Positions 1 to 9,041 of a stretch of 64,000 nt of DNA are shown here, piece after piece (within the stretch, counting starts at the first letter, position 1; each line of letters opens with the position of its first letter). Source of the DNA: Paraburkholderia tagetis (lineage in GTDB: Bacteria; Pseudomonadota; Gammaproteobacteria; Burkholderiales; Burkholderiaceae); NCBI RefSeq assembly GCF_022213065.1, contig NZ_JAKLJA010000008.1, positions 165,313 through 229,312 of the forward strand, in the 5' to 3' direction. The position numbers and the translations under genes are program-made. Under the pieces are notes generated by a model. The model did not search any database. It had not been told where the DNA came from and saw nothing but the letters and a program-made list of their open reading frames with translations.

Positions 1-44
1 CTGGCAGCGAGGAGCGAAATGGAAATGGAATCGGACATGACGAT

Positions 45-272
45 CTACTGGGGATTCGGAGTAGATGACGTCTCGCTGCCCTGCGCAGCCGCTGCCTGAC
101 GCGCGGCCTCGCGGGCTTCCCATGCCGCCAGCGCGATGCGCCAGCGGCCCACCTCTTCATCGTAGAGATCGAAGATGCAAGGACTGCAACCGCTCTGGCA
201 GCACTCTTCGTTACTGGGCCGCTCGGGCGGTGACGGACGCGGGTCGTCCTCGGGACGAGAAGGCAAAGACAT
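45..272 (-). CDS. Small oxidoreductase-like (Oxidored-like) domain protein
   Basis: This 75-residue protein carries the signature of the small oxidoreductase-like N-terminal domain family (PF09791 type). A proline-rich start is followed by a cysteine cluster near residues 24-32 (ECCQSGCSPC), then IFDLYDEEVGRW and a short alpha-helical tail. In related proteins the cysteines lie directly before a [VI]xDLY motif, as here, which suggests metal or redox chemistry; the exact role is unknown. The gene stands alone at the window edge, with a 136-bp gap to the next gene on the same strand. No strong ribosome-binding site is visible before the ATG. The family call rests on the motif only. Confidence 0.7.
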   Translation of the reverse strand: MSLPSRPEDDPRPSPPERPSNEECCQSGCSPCIFDLYDEEVGRWRIALAAWEAREAARQAAAAQGSETSSTPNPQ

Positions 273-408
273 GGGAATTCAGGCGATGTGACGGGTGGTG
301 GCGCGTAATGACACGTAATGGCACTGACGCGGTATGGCAATTCGGCACGCCCAGTATACGGGAGCATGCGAACGCGCGTGCGGCACGCCGGCAGCGGCAG
401 CGCCCCAC

Positions 409-1293
409 TCACCCCGCTGCAAGCAGGGCGCGCAGCACATCCACGAACGCGTTGCCCGCCTGCGAATCCATGCCGCCATCGCGCCACACCGCGAATACGC
501 CCACGGTAAGCTCGGGCTCCACGCGGCGGATCGCGACCGGCTCGCCCGCGCTCCTCGCGGTAATTTCGTCGAGCAGCACGCGCCCGACACCGCGCGCCGC
601 GAGCGAGCGCGCCACGTACCAGGTCTGTGCCTCGACGGCGGCAAGCCGCCCATCCACGCCCTGAGTCTCGAGCAGATGGCCGATGGTCTCGCCAAGCGGA
701 TCGACATTGCCGATGCTGATCCAGTCGCCGTCGACGAATTCCTGCAGCGCGAGCGGCACGCCGGCCGGCGTGGGATCGTCGGGCGGCGCCACGCATACCA
801 CGGCCGTGCGGCCGAGCTCGAGCGTCTCGATGCCGGGGCGCGCGGGCGGATTGAGCGCGACGCCCACGTCCAGCTCGCGCGTGAGCAAGGCGTTGAGCAG
901 TTCGGCGGTATGGCGCGTCTGGATTTTCAGCGAAACGGCCGGGTAGCTCGCGCGAAACGTCTGAACGGCCTGCGGCATGAGACTGAGACCGAGGCTCGGC
1001 AGGCAGCCGATGCGCAGTAGTCCTTGCGGATGCAGCGCGAGATTGCGCGCGAGGTCGCGAATGCTGTCGAGGCTCGACTGGAGCTTCTGCGTTTCGGCGA
1101 ACAGCAATTCGGCTTCGCGCGTGGGCTGCAAGCGGCCATGTGCGCGCGCGAACAGCTTCAGGCCCGCGCTGCGCTCGGCATGTGCGAGCACCTTGCTCAC
1201 GGCGGGCTGCGAAACGCACAGGAGCTCGGCGGCCTTCGAGAGCGAGCCCGTGCGCATGATCGCGTGGAAGACTTCGATATGACGTAGACGCAT
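409..1293 (-). CDS. LysR family transcriptional regulator
   Basis: A 294-residue protein of standard LysR length. Residues 1-60 form the winged helix-turn-helix (MRLRHIEVFHAIMRTGSLSK, then AAELLCVSQPAVSKVLAHAE), and the rest is a periplasmic-binding-protein-like effector domain with the usual GLLRIGCLPSLG strand near residue 93. The reading frame stays open upstream, but the LysR N-terminus begins exactly at the ATG at 1293, so that start was chosen. It follows the DUF2252 gene on the same strand after 77 bp and may be co-transcribed with it. Effector and targets cannot be read from the sequence. The start resembles the MRLRHIEVFHAI class of regulators seen near amino-acid and opine-type catabolic genes. 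Confidence 0.9.
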   Translation of the reverse strand: MRLRHIEVFHAIMRTGSLSKAAELLCVSQPAVSKVLAHAERSAGLKLFARAHGRLQPTREAELLFAETQKLQSSLDSIRDLARNLALHPQGLLRIGCLPSLGLSLMPQAVQTFRASYPAVSLKIQTRHTAELLNALLTRELDVGVALNPPARPGIETLELGRTAVVCVAPPDDPTPAGVPLALQEFVDGDWISIGNVDPLGETIGHLLETQGVDGRLAAVEAQTWYVARSLAARGVGRVLLDEITARSAGEPVAIRRVEPELTVGVFAVWRDGGMDSQAGNAFVDVLRALLAAG

Positions 1294-1370
1294 GAGACGC
1301 GAACCGCATGGCGCGGCGCGCATGCGGCGGGACAAAAGCGCAAGGATAGCGCGTTCGCGCCCGCGGCCGA

Positions 1371-2855
1371 TCAGATGCGGAAATCGGCGGCCATGTCCTC
1401 GTCGCTGCGCGCCACGATCTCGCCGCTGCGCGCGGCCTTGACGAACGCGTCGAAATCGCGCTCCACCTGATCCGCGTAATGGGCCGCATAGCCCGCGAGC
1501 GCTTCGGCGAACGAGTCGCCGCGCCCGACATACGAGGCGATCTCGATGGCCGCGTTGCCCGACTTCGCATGCGCGCGCGCCATCGCCCAGCCGCACATGC
1601 GCGCATAGCCCGCGAGCAGTGTGCTGTCGAGCGTCTCGAGCTCCACGGAGAGCTTCATGTCGCGCAACTGGCGGAAGTAGAAATGGCGCCCCGAAGGCCC
1701 CGTGGACCAGCCGAGAAAGAGATCGCTTGCGGCCTGCAACAGACGCTGCCCCTGCACCACGCGCGCGCCCTCATGCCCCCCATGCCCCTCGTGCCCCTTC
1801 TTGTGCTTGAATGCGGGCGCCTTGAAATACTGGGAAACGACGGACTGGCGCGCCTCCTTCAACTGCAGGAAGAGCGGCTTGCCGTGATGATCGACGAGCA
1901 GCACCACGAGGCAGCGCGTGCCCACGCTGCCCACGCCCACCACCTTGAAGACGAGATCCTGGATCTCGAAGTGTTCGAGCAGCTCGCGGCGGTCGGGAGC
2001 GAGCGTCTTCAGATAGGCCTCGTAGATGGGCAAGATCAGCGAGCGCCAGTCGCTGAGCGTCAGCCAGTTGTCCTCGTGCTCGTAAAGCGAGTTCGGGCCG
2101 TGCACGTGAAAGAGCGCGGGCGGAGCGTCGCGAATCGTCCAGTGCGCGTCGGCGTGCCCTTCGCGGTCGTCATGTTCGTTACGGTCGCTACGATCGTTTT
2201 GGTAAGCGAGCTTTTCCAGCATGCTCTCGTGCGTGCGGCCCGCGGCCTTCTCCATGCCGCGGCGAATGAGACGCCGGCCCTCGGGCGTGAGCGCGGTCTC
2301 CACCATGCGGTCGAACGTGATCTTGTCGTACCAGAGTTCGAGCGCGCCGAACTCCGCGTACTGGCGCATGTGGTTGCGATAGGAGGTCACGGCCGTCATC
2401 ACGAGATCTTCGGCCACGCCGCGCGAAAAGCGCAGGTGCCGCGCGGCCACTACGAGACTCGCGGCGAGCCGCTTGAGGTCCCACTCCCAAGGGCCCGGGG
2501 CCACTTCGTCGAAGTCGTTCAGATCGAACACGAGCTGACGCTCGGGCGTCGCGAAGCCGCCGAAGTTGAGCAGATGACCGTCGCCGCAAATCTGCATGAC
2601 CATGCCCGTGTTCGGCACCTGGGAGAGATCGTGTGCCTGCAGGATCGCGCTGCCGCGAAAGAACGTGAACGGCGAGACGATCATGCGCCCGTAGCGCAAC
2701 GGCACGAGGTTGGGCACGCGGCCCTCGCTGCTCTTCTTGAGCAGCGCGACCGGATCGCGGTGCAGTTCACCCACCTGCTTGTGACTCGAACGCTTCACGC
2801 GCTCGCGCGCAGCGCGGCCGGCCGCTTCGCGCTCGGCAACGGTCCTTCCGTTCAT
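1371..2855 (-). CDS. DUF2252 family protein
   Basis: A 494-residue protein matching the DUF2252 family, whose members have a kinase-like or phosphotransferase-like fold and no settled function. Characteristic segments are PLRYGRMIVSPFTFFRGSA (residues 51-70), CGDGHLLNFGGFATPER, and DLNDFDEVAPGPWEWDLKRL, where the HxxN and D residues resemble the catalytic and metal-binding positions of kinase folds. Two hydrophilic insertions stand out: an Asp/Arg/His-rich stretch near residues 214-228 and a Gly/His-rich stretch containing GHEGHGGHEG near residue 355. A GGGAG-like Shine-Dalgarno lies before the ATG. It is the upstream gene of a possible two-gene unit with the LysR regulator. Confidence 0.85.
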   Translation of the reverse strand: MNGRTVAEREAAGRAARERVKRSSHKQVGELHRDPVALLKKSSEGRVPNLVPLRYGRMIVSPFTFFRGSAILQAHDLSQVPNTGMVMQICGDGHLLNFGGFATPERQLVFDLNDFDEVAPGPWEWDLKRLAASLVVAARHLRFSRGVAEDLVMTAVTSYRNHMRQYAEFGALELWYDKITFDRMVETALTPEGRRLIRRGMEKAAGRTHESMLEKLAYQNDRSDRNEHDDREGHADAHWTIRDAPPALFHVHGPNSLYEHEDNWLTLSDWRSLILPIYEAYLKTLAPDRRELLEHFEIQDLVFKVVGVGSVGTRCLVVLLVDHHGKPLFLQLKEARQSVVSQYFKAPAFKHKKGHEGHGGHEGARVVQGQRLLQAASDLFLGWSTGPSGRHFYFRQLRDMKLSVELETLDSTLLAGYARMCGWAMARAHAKSGNAAIEIASYVGRGDSFAEALAGYAAHYADQVERDFDAFVKAARSGEIVARSDEDMAADFRI

Positions 2856-3175
2856 GAACGGCTCCCTTTCTCGAGGATGTTCGTGGATGCTTTGTAGTTG
2901 CTCGTGGATGCCTGTGATGCACTCCGCATCGGCCCGTCAGCAAGGCAGGACGCGCCCGGCATATTTAAGCGTGCGGCCCCTTTTTACGCAAGCGCGCCCG
3001 CGGCCAACCGACTGGGCCAACCGACTACGGGCCACTCGACGGTGCCGCCGGCATCGAGCAGCACGGCGCTTGAAATCGCGGCCTTTGGCAGACCCACTTC
3101 GCGCTAGAATCGCTCGATGCGCCATCGGGCGCATTACTGTTGCATTGCATCAGCACATTGTGTCGAACCACGATC

Positions 3176-3796
3176 ATGTCCCTCACCGCCTGGCTCTTTT
3201 TCCTGCCCGCCTGCTTCGCGCTGAACATGGCGCCCGGGCCTAATAACCTGCTGTCGATCAACGTAGCCGCGCGCCACGGCTTCATGCGCGCACTCGTGGG
3301 CGGCACGGGCCGGCTGGTCGCCTTCGCGGCGATGATCGCGCTTGCGGCAACAGGGCTCGCGTTCGTGCTGCGCGCCTCGGAGGCCATCTTCTTCGCCATC
3401 AAGCTCGCGGGCGCGGCCTACCTCGTCTGGCTCGCCGTGCAGCTCTGGCGCAGCGACGCCGCGCCGATCGGCATGAAGCTCGACGACGACGCCACGCTCG
3501 CGCGCATCGCACGGCGCGAATGTCTCGTGGCGGCAGGCAACCCGAAGGCGATTCTCGTGTTCACCGCATTCCTGCCGCAGTTCGTCAACGTCGCCAAGCC
3601 GATGCTGCCGCAATTCGGCGTGTTGGGCGCGAGCTTTCTCGTGCTCGAATGCGTGGCCATCGCGCTCTATTCGCTCGCCGGCATGTACCTGGGCCGCTGG
3701 CTCACGCGTGCGAGTGTGCGCCGCTGCTTCAACCGCGCGTGCGGTGCGTTTCTGGGCGCTATCGGTGTGAGCTTCCTACTGGTGCGGCGCGCCTGA
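3176..3796 (+). CDS. LysE family amino-acid/metabolite exporter
   Basis: A 206-residue inner-membrane protein of the LysE/RhtB exporter family. It shows the family N-terminus MSLTAWLFFLPACFALNMAP followed by GPNN, and about six hydrophobic segments. The conserved stretch AGNPKAILVFTAFLPQFV sits around residues 118-135. An ATG 36 bases further upstream in frame would add residues unlike the family, so the start at 3176 is preferred. The gene is monocistronic: the upstream neighbour is divergent and the next gene follows after 215 bp. Substrate unknown; relatives export basic amino acids, homoserine or threonine. Confidence 0.85.
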   Translation: MSLTAWLFFLPACFALNMAPGPNNLLSINVAARHGFMRALVGGTGRLVAFAAMIALAATGLAFVLRASEAIFFAIKLAGAAYLVWLAVQLWRSDAAPIGMKLDDDATLARIARRECLVAAGNPKAILVFTAFLPQFVNVAKPMLPQFGVLGASFLVLECVAIALYSLAGMYLGRWLTRASVRRCFNRACGAFLGAIGVSFLLVRRA

Positions 3797-4011
3797 TCCT
3801 GTCTCTTCTCTCATCTCGCATCACCTCGGGAAAACGCGTAGTTCATAATGTATTCCTGATGATTAAGCCGATAAACTTTAACTGTCGTTAATCGACGGCA
3901 GCCCCTATGCTCGAACCATCGTCTGCGTGTGCAGCGAGTGGCCAGATTTACCTCTGTCACTTGTGCGGCACTCGCGGACACGCGGTTTTCAACGTCATTG
4001 GGGGAATCCAT

Positions 4012-4989
4012 ATGAAGATCTGCATCTTTGGAGCGGGCGCCATCGGCGGCATGATGGGCGTGCAGATGGCCCGCGCGGGCGCCGACGTGAGCTTCATCGC
4101 ACGTGGCCCGCATCTGGCCGCCATGCGCGAGCACGGTGCTCGGCTCTTGATGGACGGCGAGGAATATGTCGCAAAGGTCCGTTGTACGAACGATCCGCGC
4201 GAGCTGGGCGTGCAGGACGTGGTGATCATCACGCTCAAGGCGCATTCGGTGGCGAGCGTGATCGACTCGATGCAGCCGCTGATCGGCAAGCACACCGCCA
4301 TCGTCACGGGCACCAACGGCATTCCCTACTGGTACTTTTACCGCCACGGCGGCAAGTTCGAAGGCTCGCGGCTCGAAAGCATCGACCCGGACGGCTCGCA
4401 ATGGACGCGTCTCGGGCCCGAGCGCGCGATCGGCTGCGTGCTCTACCCCGCCGCCGAGATCGACGAGCCGGGTGTGATCCGCCATGTGTACGGCAAGAAG
4501 TTTCCCATTGGCGAGCCTTCGGGCGAGCGCACCTCGCGCATCGTGCAACTTCATGAAATCATGACGGCCGCCGGCTTCGACGCGCCGATCCGCGAGAATA
4601 TCCGCGACGAAATCTGGCTCAAGCTGTGGGGCAATCTCTGCTTCAATCCGATCAGCGCGCTCACGCACGCCACGCTCGACGTCATCACGCAAGACCCGGC
4701 CACGCGCTCCGTCGCGCGCACGATGATGCTCGAAGCGCAGCGCATTGCCGAGCAGTTCGGCGTGCATTTCCGCGTGGACGTGGAGCGGCGCATCAACGGC
4801 GCGGGTGCGGTGGGCGCGCACAAGACCTCGATGCTCGTCGATCTGGAACAGCGCCGGCCGATGGAGATCGATCCGCTGCTGACCGTCGTGCAGGAAATGG
4901 GGCAACTGGTGGGCGAAGCCACGCCCGCCATCGACACCGTGCTCGCGCTCATCAAGCAACGTGAACGCATGGCGCAACAGGCAGCCTGA
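4012..4989 (+). CDS. 2-dehydropantoate 2-reductase family protein (ApbA/PanE-like)
   Basis: A 325-residue NAD(P)H-dependent ketopantoate-reductase-family enzyme. The Rossmann glycine motif is at the very start (MKICIFGAGAIGG). The C-terminal helical domain carries EIWLKLWGNLCFNPISALTH near residues 201-220, with the Lys and Asn that serve catalysis and substrate binding in the family, and MEIDPLL near residue 284. The ATG at 4012 follows GGGGGA at good spacing. Many Burkholderiaceae carry several paralogues, so this one may reduce another 2-keto acid instead of making pantoate. An intrinsic terminator follows 22 bp after the stop, so the gene forms its own transcript. Confidence 0.85.
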   Translation: MKICIFGAGAIGGMMGVQMARAGADVSFIARGPHLAAMREHGARLLMDGEEYVAKVRCTNDPRELGVQDVVIITLKAHSVASVIDSMQPLIGKHTAIVTGTNGIPYWYFYRHGGKFEGSRLESIDPDGSQWTRLGPERAIGCVLYPAAEIDEPGVIRHVYGKKFPIGEPSGERTSRIVQLHEIMTAAGFDAPIRENIRDEIWLKLWGNLCFNPISALTHATLDVITQDPATRSVARTMMLEAQRIAEQFGVHFRVDVERRINGAGAVGAHKTSMLVDLEQRRPMEIDPLLTVVQEMGQLVGEATPAIDTVLALIKQRERMAQQAA

Positions 4990-5011
4990 AAATACACAGA
5001 GGGGCGTTGAA

Positions 5012-5040
5012 CGGGCCGCGCGAAAAGCGCGGCCCGTTTT
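5012..5040 (+). terminator. Intrinsic terminator of the ketopantoate-reductase-family gene
   Basis: A perfect 10-bp stem (CGGGCCGCGC at 5012-5021 pairing with 5027-5036) with a five-base loop is followed by TTTT, 22 bp after the stop codon. Confidence 0.85.
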
Positions 5041-5112
5041 GCGTTTACCGCCGGAGCTTTTGCTGCTTTGGAGAAACGCGGAGGGAAAGAAAATGCGCGC
5101 GGAGAAGCGCGT

Positions 5113-5239
5113 GGCGAATCGAGGGGAATCGAGGGGAATCGCGAGGAATCAAGTGGACTCGCGCGGCGATTGGCTCAGGACATGGCCTGCGCCAATCGCC
5201 GACGAAAATCAACCGAAAATCAACCGGCAATCAACCGAT
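5113..5239. repeat. Short tandem repeats and a hairpin in an intergenic region
   Basis: This stretch holds about four degenerate copies of a 10-bp unit (GAGGGGAATC, 5113-5150). A 10-bp inverted repeat follows (GGCGATTGGC at 5165-5174 with GCCAATCGCC at 5191-5200). Then come three copies of an AATCAACCG-type unit (about 5206-5239). The hairpin lies just beyond the 3' end of the minus-strand LysR gene but lacks a T-run, so a terminator role is uncertain. Confidence 0.5.
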
Positions 5240-6262
5240 ACGCGCAAGCGCAGTGGCTTCGCGTTCGAAGCGCTGCGCGACGTGAACATCGTGGGTCGGA
5301 TCGGAAGCGTGGTTCTGCTCGAAGTGGCTGTCCGCAGCAAACTGAGACCACGCTGCCTGAGCACAAGGACGCAAGGAACGATTGCGGCGGCGCACGAGCA
5401 TCGTGCTCACCGTCACGACGGGATGCAGCACGCGCGCAACGAGCGGCCCGGCCGGCACCGGCCAGTGACACGCCGCAGCCGCCGCGTCGCCATGCGTCGC
5501 ACGCGCGCCGTCGCTGCTGATGGGCAGCACGCCGATGCCCATGCCCAGTTGCGCCATGCGCGCGACGCCTTCGACGTGCGCGAGCTCCTGGACAGGACGC
5601 CCTTCGGGCCGCAGCCCCTGGAGTGCGCGCATCACCGCGCCACGGCAGCCCGCATCGCGATTGAGCGTGACGAGCGGCTCGCGCGCCAGTTCGTCCCAGC
5701 GCAACGCACCTTGCAGCGCCAGCGGATGATGCGAGGGCAGCACGGCGCACAACGGCGTGGCCGCGAGCGGCTGCACATCGAGATTGGCGCTCGCGAACGG
5801 CATGGCTTCCGCAATCACGCCAAAATCGGCTTCGCCCTGCTCGACCGCCTGCAAGACCGCGGCCTGCGGCAAGTCCCGCAATTGCAGCGAAAGCGAAGGA
5901 AATGCCGCGGCACAACGCGCAAACGCGGCGGGAACCCAGCCTGAGGACAGCGCCGGATTGCTCGCCACGAGTACGACGCCGCTATGTTCCTGGTGCGCGT
6001 CGCGGCCTTCGTTCAAGGCCATGTCGATTTCGTCGAGCAGGCGCCCGATGCGCCGCTCGAAGCCGCTGCCCGCGAGCGTGAGCTCGACCTGGCGCGTCGT
6101 GCGATCGAAGAGCTTCAGATCGATCGCCTCTTCGAGATCGCGCACGCAGCGGCTCACCGCCGACTGCGTGAGCCCGAATTCGCGCGCGGCGCGCGTGAAG
6201 CTGCGCTCACGCGCCACCGCGACGAATACCTTGAGTTGCTGGAGCGAAACATTCATCGCCAT
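5231..6262 (-). CDS. LysR family transcriptional regulator in the OxlT operon
   Basis: A 343-residue LysR regulator. The helix-turn-helix occupies residues 1-62 (LQQLKVFVAVARERSFTRAA, then REFGLTQSAVSRCVRDLEE), followed by an effector-binding domain with GVVLVASNPALSSGWVP near residue 94. It is about 40 residues longer than typical LysR proteins because of a polar C-terminal tail, which may be disordered. The gene begins 21 bp after the stop of the OxlT-like antiporter on the same strand, so the two are probably co-transcribed. Start at MAM (6262) or two codons later; neither has a strong ribosome-binding site. Likely local regulator of antiporter or oxalate genes, by context only. Confidence 0.85.
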   Translation of the reverse strand: MAMNVSLQQLKVFVAVARERSFTRAAREFGLTQSAVSRCVRDLEEAIDLKLFDRTTRQVELTLAGSGFERRIGRLLDEIDMALNEGRDAHQEHSGVVLVASNPALSSGWVPAAFARCAAAFPSLSLQLRDLPQAAVLQAVEQGEADFGVIAEAMPFASANLDVQPLAATPLCAVLPSHHPLALQGALRWDELAREPLVTLNRDAGCRGAVMRALQGLRPEGRPVQELAHVEGVARMAQLGMGIGVLPISSDGARATHGDAAAAACHWPVPAGPLVARVLHPVVTVSTMLVRRRNRSLRPCAQAAWSQFAADSHFEQNHASDPTHDVHVAQRFEREATALARIG

Positions 6263-6283
6263 GGCCGTGTCAGCGTTCGCCGC

Positions 6284-7600
6284 TCATTCGCCGGTCTGCA
6301 GGCCGCCGGCCGGATTTGCAGCGAGCGTGGTGGAGTGCTCGTCGCTGCGCTCGATCAGGCGGTGACGCATTGGCGCGAGGATGAACTTGGCGCTCACACC
6401 CGCCGCGATCGTGATGATCGCTGCGACGATGAACACGGCGCTCCAGCCACCCGCTGCGGAGAGCACGGAGGCCACCGGCACGAGCAGCGCGGCAGTGCCC
6501 TTCGCGGTATAGAGCGTGCCCGCGTTGGCGGCGGCGTACTTGCTGCCGAAGGTGTCTGCACAGATCGCCGGGAAGATCGAGAAGATCTCGCCCCAGAAGA
6601 GGAAGATGAGCGCGGCGAACGTCATGAACGCATACGGGTTCGTGCCGTACTGCATCATGCCGAGCAGCGCGAGGCCTTCACCCACGAAGATGAAGAACAT
6701 GGCGTTCTCACGGCCGATCTTGTCGGAGACGAAGCCGCACAACGGACGCGTGAAGCCGTTGCAGATGCTGTCGATCGAGAGCGTGAGCGTGAGCAGCGGC
6801 AGCGTCGCGCCGAACACGGTCATCGGCATGCGGGCGAGGCCCCAGTCCTTGGCGATCGGGCCGATCTCGGCAGTCGCCATCAGGCCGCCCGCGGCGACGG
6901 CAACGAATGCCACGTAGATGACCCAGAATACCGGCTGCCTGACCATCTGCCCCGGTGTGTAGTCGACACGCGAAACGAGGCGGCGGCCCACCGCCATCGC
7001 GGCGCGCGGCGCAGGCTTCACGAGCAGCAGCGCGAGGATGAAAATCGCCACGCCCTGCAAGATGCCGAAGAAGAAGAACGTGTGCTCGTAGCCCGAACGC
7101 GAAATCATGTTCGCAATCGGAATCACCGTGACGGCCGCGCCCGCGCCGAAGCCCGCGGCGGTCAGGCCTGCCGCCAGGCCGCGACGGTCCGGGAACCACT
7201 TGAGCGCGTTGCCCACGCAGGTGCCGTACACGCCGCCCGCGCCGAGGCCGGCGAGCACCGACCCTACATAGAGCATCGGCAGCGTGTCCGCATACGAGTA
7301 AATCACCCAGGCGAGGCCCGCACATACGGCGCCGCCCATGACGACCGGGCGCGGACCGAACTTGTCGACGAGCCAGCCTTCGATCGGCACGAGCCAGGTT
7401 TCAGTCAGGATGAAGATGGAAAACGCCAGCTGAATGGAGGCTTGCCCCCAGTGATGGCGAGCGTTCATGGGCGCGACGAAGAGCGTCCACGCGTACTGCA
7501 GATTGGCAACGAGGGCCATGCATAGCATGCCCAATACCAGTTGACCCCAGCGGTTCGTCCAAAACGGACCGCCCTCGCCCTTCTGACTGATTGCATTCAT
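6284..7600 (-). CDS. oxlT: OxlT-like MFS oxalate/formate antiporter (copy 1)
   Basis: A 438-residue, 12-segment major facilitator protein of the oxalate:formate antiporter family. It carries WLVPIEGWLVDKFGPRPVV in the N-terminal half and GNALKWFPDRRGLAAG in the central loop. Arg285 (NGFTRP) and Lys367 (YTAKGTAALL) are 82 residues apart. In Oxalobacter OxlT the oxalate-binding Arg272 and Lys355 are 83 apart in the equivalent helices, which supports a dicarboxylate substrate. The ATG at 7600 is preferred over upstream starts because GGAGAC precedes it. A LysR gene follows in operon and another LysR gene is divergent. Unlike copy 2 at 21.5 kb it has no TGATATATCA operator upstream. Confidence 0.85.
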   Translation of the reverse strand: MNAISQKGEGGPFWTNRWGQLVLGMLCMALVANLQYAWTLFVAPMNARHHWGQASIQLAFSIFILTETWLVPIEGWLVDKFGPRPVVMGGAVCAGLAWVIYSYADTLPMLYVGSVLAGLGAGGVYGTCVGNALKWFPDRRGLAAGLTAAGFGAGAAVTVIPIANMISRSGYEHTFFFFGILQGVAIFILALLLVKPAPRAAMAVGRRLVSRVDYTPGQMVRQPVFWVIYVAFVAVAAGGLMATAEIGPIAKDWGLARMPMTVFGATLPLLTLTLSIDSICNGFTRPLCGFVSDKIGRENAMFFIFVGEGLALLGMMQYGTNPYAFMTFAALIFLFWGEIFSIFPAICADTFGSKYAAANAGTLYTAKGTAALLVPVASVLSAAGGWSAVFIVAAIITIAAGVSAKFILAPMRHRLIERSDEHSTTLAANPAGGLQTGE

Positions 7601-7920
7601 CTCGGTTGTCTCCACTATCCATTCACGGATTGCAGCCGTTTTTCCGGCTTGCATAAATTTCATCTTATGGTCTTTCGATCCATCCTTGCTTACTGCTTAT
7701 TCTTATTGGATTCAGCACACAAAAAATCGAGTGAAAATACGTAATTCCCCTTTCATTCCACGAATTCATGAAGCGCCTGAGAAGTCCGGTCACCACGCTT
7801 TGAGATTCGGGTTTTCCCGCTAAAAAAACGCCTTTTTTGATCAATCCAGGCGTTAACCCGCATCTAATTCACGGCATTCGAACGCCTTTCAACTCATGCT
7901 AGGGTGATTACTCGATTACT

Positions 7921-7943
7921 CATAATTAAAGTTTGTTATTATG
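7921..7943 (+). promoter_or_regulatory. LysR-type operator (T-N11-A palindrome)
   Basis: CATAAT (7921-7926) and ATTATG (7938-7943) form perfect inverted arms around an 11-base spacer, the T-N11-A geometry of LysR binding sites. It lies 28 bp before the CbbR-like LysR gene and within the AT-rich 371-bp gap (7601-7971) divergent from the oxlT-like gene, so it may serve autoregulation and activation. The rest of the gap shows no gene. Confidence 0.55.
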
Positions 7944-7971
7944 TTGATTCAGTATCCTTTATGGATCAGTC

Positions 7972-8916
7972 ATGACCATGCGAAACGCCACGCTGCGCCA
8001 GTTGAAAGTCTTCGAGACCGTGGCGCGCCACCTCAGTTTTTCGCGTGCCGCCGAAGAGCTTCATCTCACGCAGCCTGCGGTCTCCACGCAAGTCCGGCAG
8101 CTCGAAGACCATGCGGGCCTCCCGCTCTTCGAACAGCTCGGCAAGAAGATCTATCTCACGCCTGCCGGCACGGAGATGCTGCACTACAGCCGCACGATCA
8201 TTCAGCAGTTCCATGAAGTCGACGAGGCCATGAGCCAGTTGAAGGGCGTCTCCGGCGGCAAGCTCAACGTGGCCGTGATCAGCGCGGGCGACTACTTCTT
8301 TCCGCGCCTGCTCGCCGAATTCACGCGGCGCTACAAGGGCGTGCAGCTCAATCTCTCGGTGCACAACCGCGAGCAATTGCTGCAGCAGCTCTCGACCAAC
8401 CAGACCGATCTCGCGGTCATGGTGCGCCCGCCGCACGCGACCGACGCCATCAACGAAGTATTCGCACCCCACCCTTATGTGATCGTGGCGGCACCCACGC
8501 ACCCGCTTGCGAACAAGCGCGGCATCAAGCTCAGCACGCTCGCGAACGAAGCCTTCATCGTGCGCGAACGCGGCTCGGACACGTGGAATTCGATGGAAGA
8601 AGGGTTTGCAGGCAAGATCACGAACCTGAAGATCGCGATGGAGATCCAGAGCACCGAGACGATCAAGCAGGCCGTGATCGCCGGCATGGGCATCGCATTT
8701 CTCTCCGCGCATACGATCAGCCTCGAATTGCAGGTCGGACACCTCACCGTGCTCGACGTCGAAGGCTTTCCGGTCATGCTCAACTGGTACCTCGTGCACC
8801 GCAAAAACAAGCGCCTGCCGCCCGTCGCGCTCGCGTTCAAGCGCTTCCTTCTCGAGGAAGGCGAGCAGCTCATCGAGAACATCACACGTGTCTCAGAGTC
8901 GTCGTTGCATAAATAA
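7972..8916 (+). CDS. LysR family regulator (CbbR-like)
   Basis: A 314-residue LysR regulator of the CbbR/RbcR-like subgroup. The helix-turn-helix comprises LRQLKVFETVARHLSFSRAA and EELHLTQPAVSTQVRQLED within residues 1-62. The effector domain includes GGKLNVAVISAGDYFFPRLL near residue 91 and NREQLLQQLSTNQTDLAVM. It is transcribed divergently from the oxlT-like antiporter with a T-N11-A palindrome between them, so the antiporter is its likeliest target. CbbR itself controls CO2 fixation, but no cbb gene is in the window. A role in oxalate or formate metabolism is inference from position. Confidence 0.88.
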   Translation: MTMRNATLRQLKVFETVARHLSFSRAAEELHLTQPAVSTQVRQLEDHAGLPLFEQLGKKIYLTPAGTEMLHYSRTIIQQFHEVDEAMSQLKGVSGGKLNVAVISAGDYFFPRLLAEFTRRYKGVQLNLSVHNREQLLQQLSTNQTDLAVMVRPPHATDAINEVFAPHPYVIVAAPTHPLANKRGIKLSTLANEAFIVRERGSDTWNSMEEGFAGKITNLKIAMEIQSTETIKQAVIAGMGIAFLSAHTISLELQVGHLTVLDVEGFPVMLNWYLVHRKNKRLPPVALAFKRFLLEEGEQLIENITRVSESSLHK

Positions 8917-9041
8917 AATTGAATAAATCCGCGCGGATCCATCAGGCACCACTAATCGTTCGCGCCCATCGCCGGCAAACGCCGTTGCAACGGGGTGCGA
9001 ATCAATGCAGCGCCCTTCCCCGAATCGTTGGATGAGTGACT

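Noticed and set aside
1479..2897. 472-codon frame on the plus strand opposite the DUF2252 gene
   Set aside because: Composition dominated by Arg, Ala, His and Glu with no domain; the minus-strand DUF2252 match is clear.
7601..7700. TGATATATCA operator before oxlT copy 1
   Set aside because: Searched by eye on both strands in the upstream gap; only the LysR-type CATAAT-N11-ATTATG palindrome was found.
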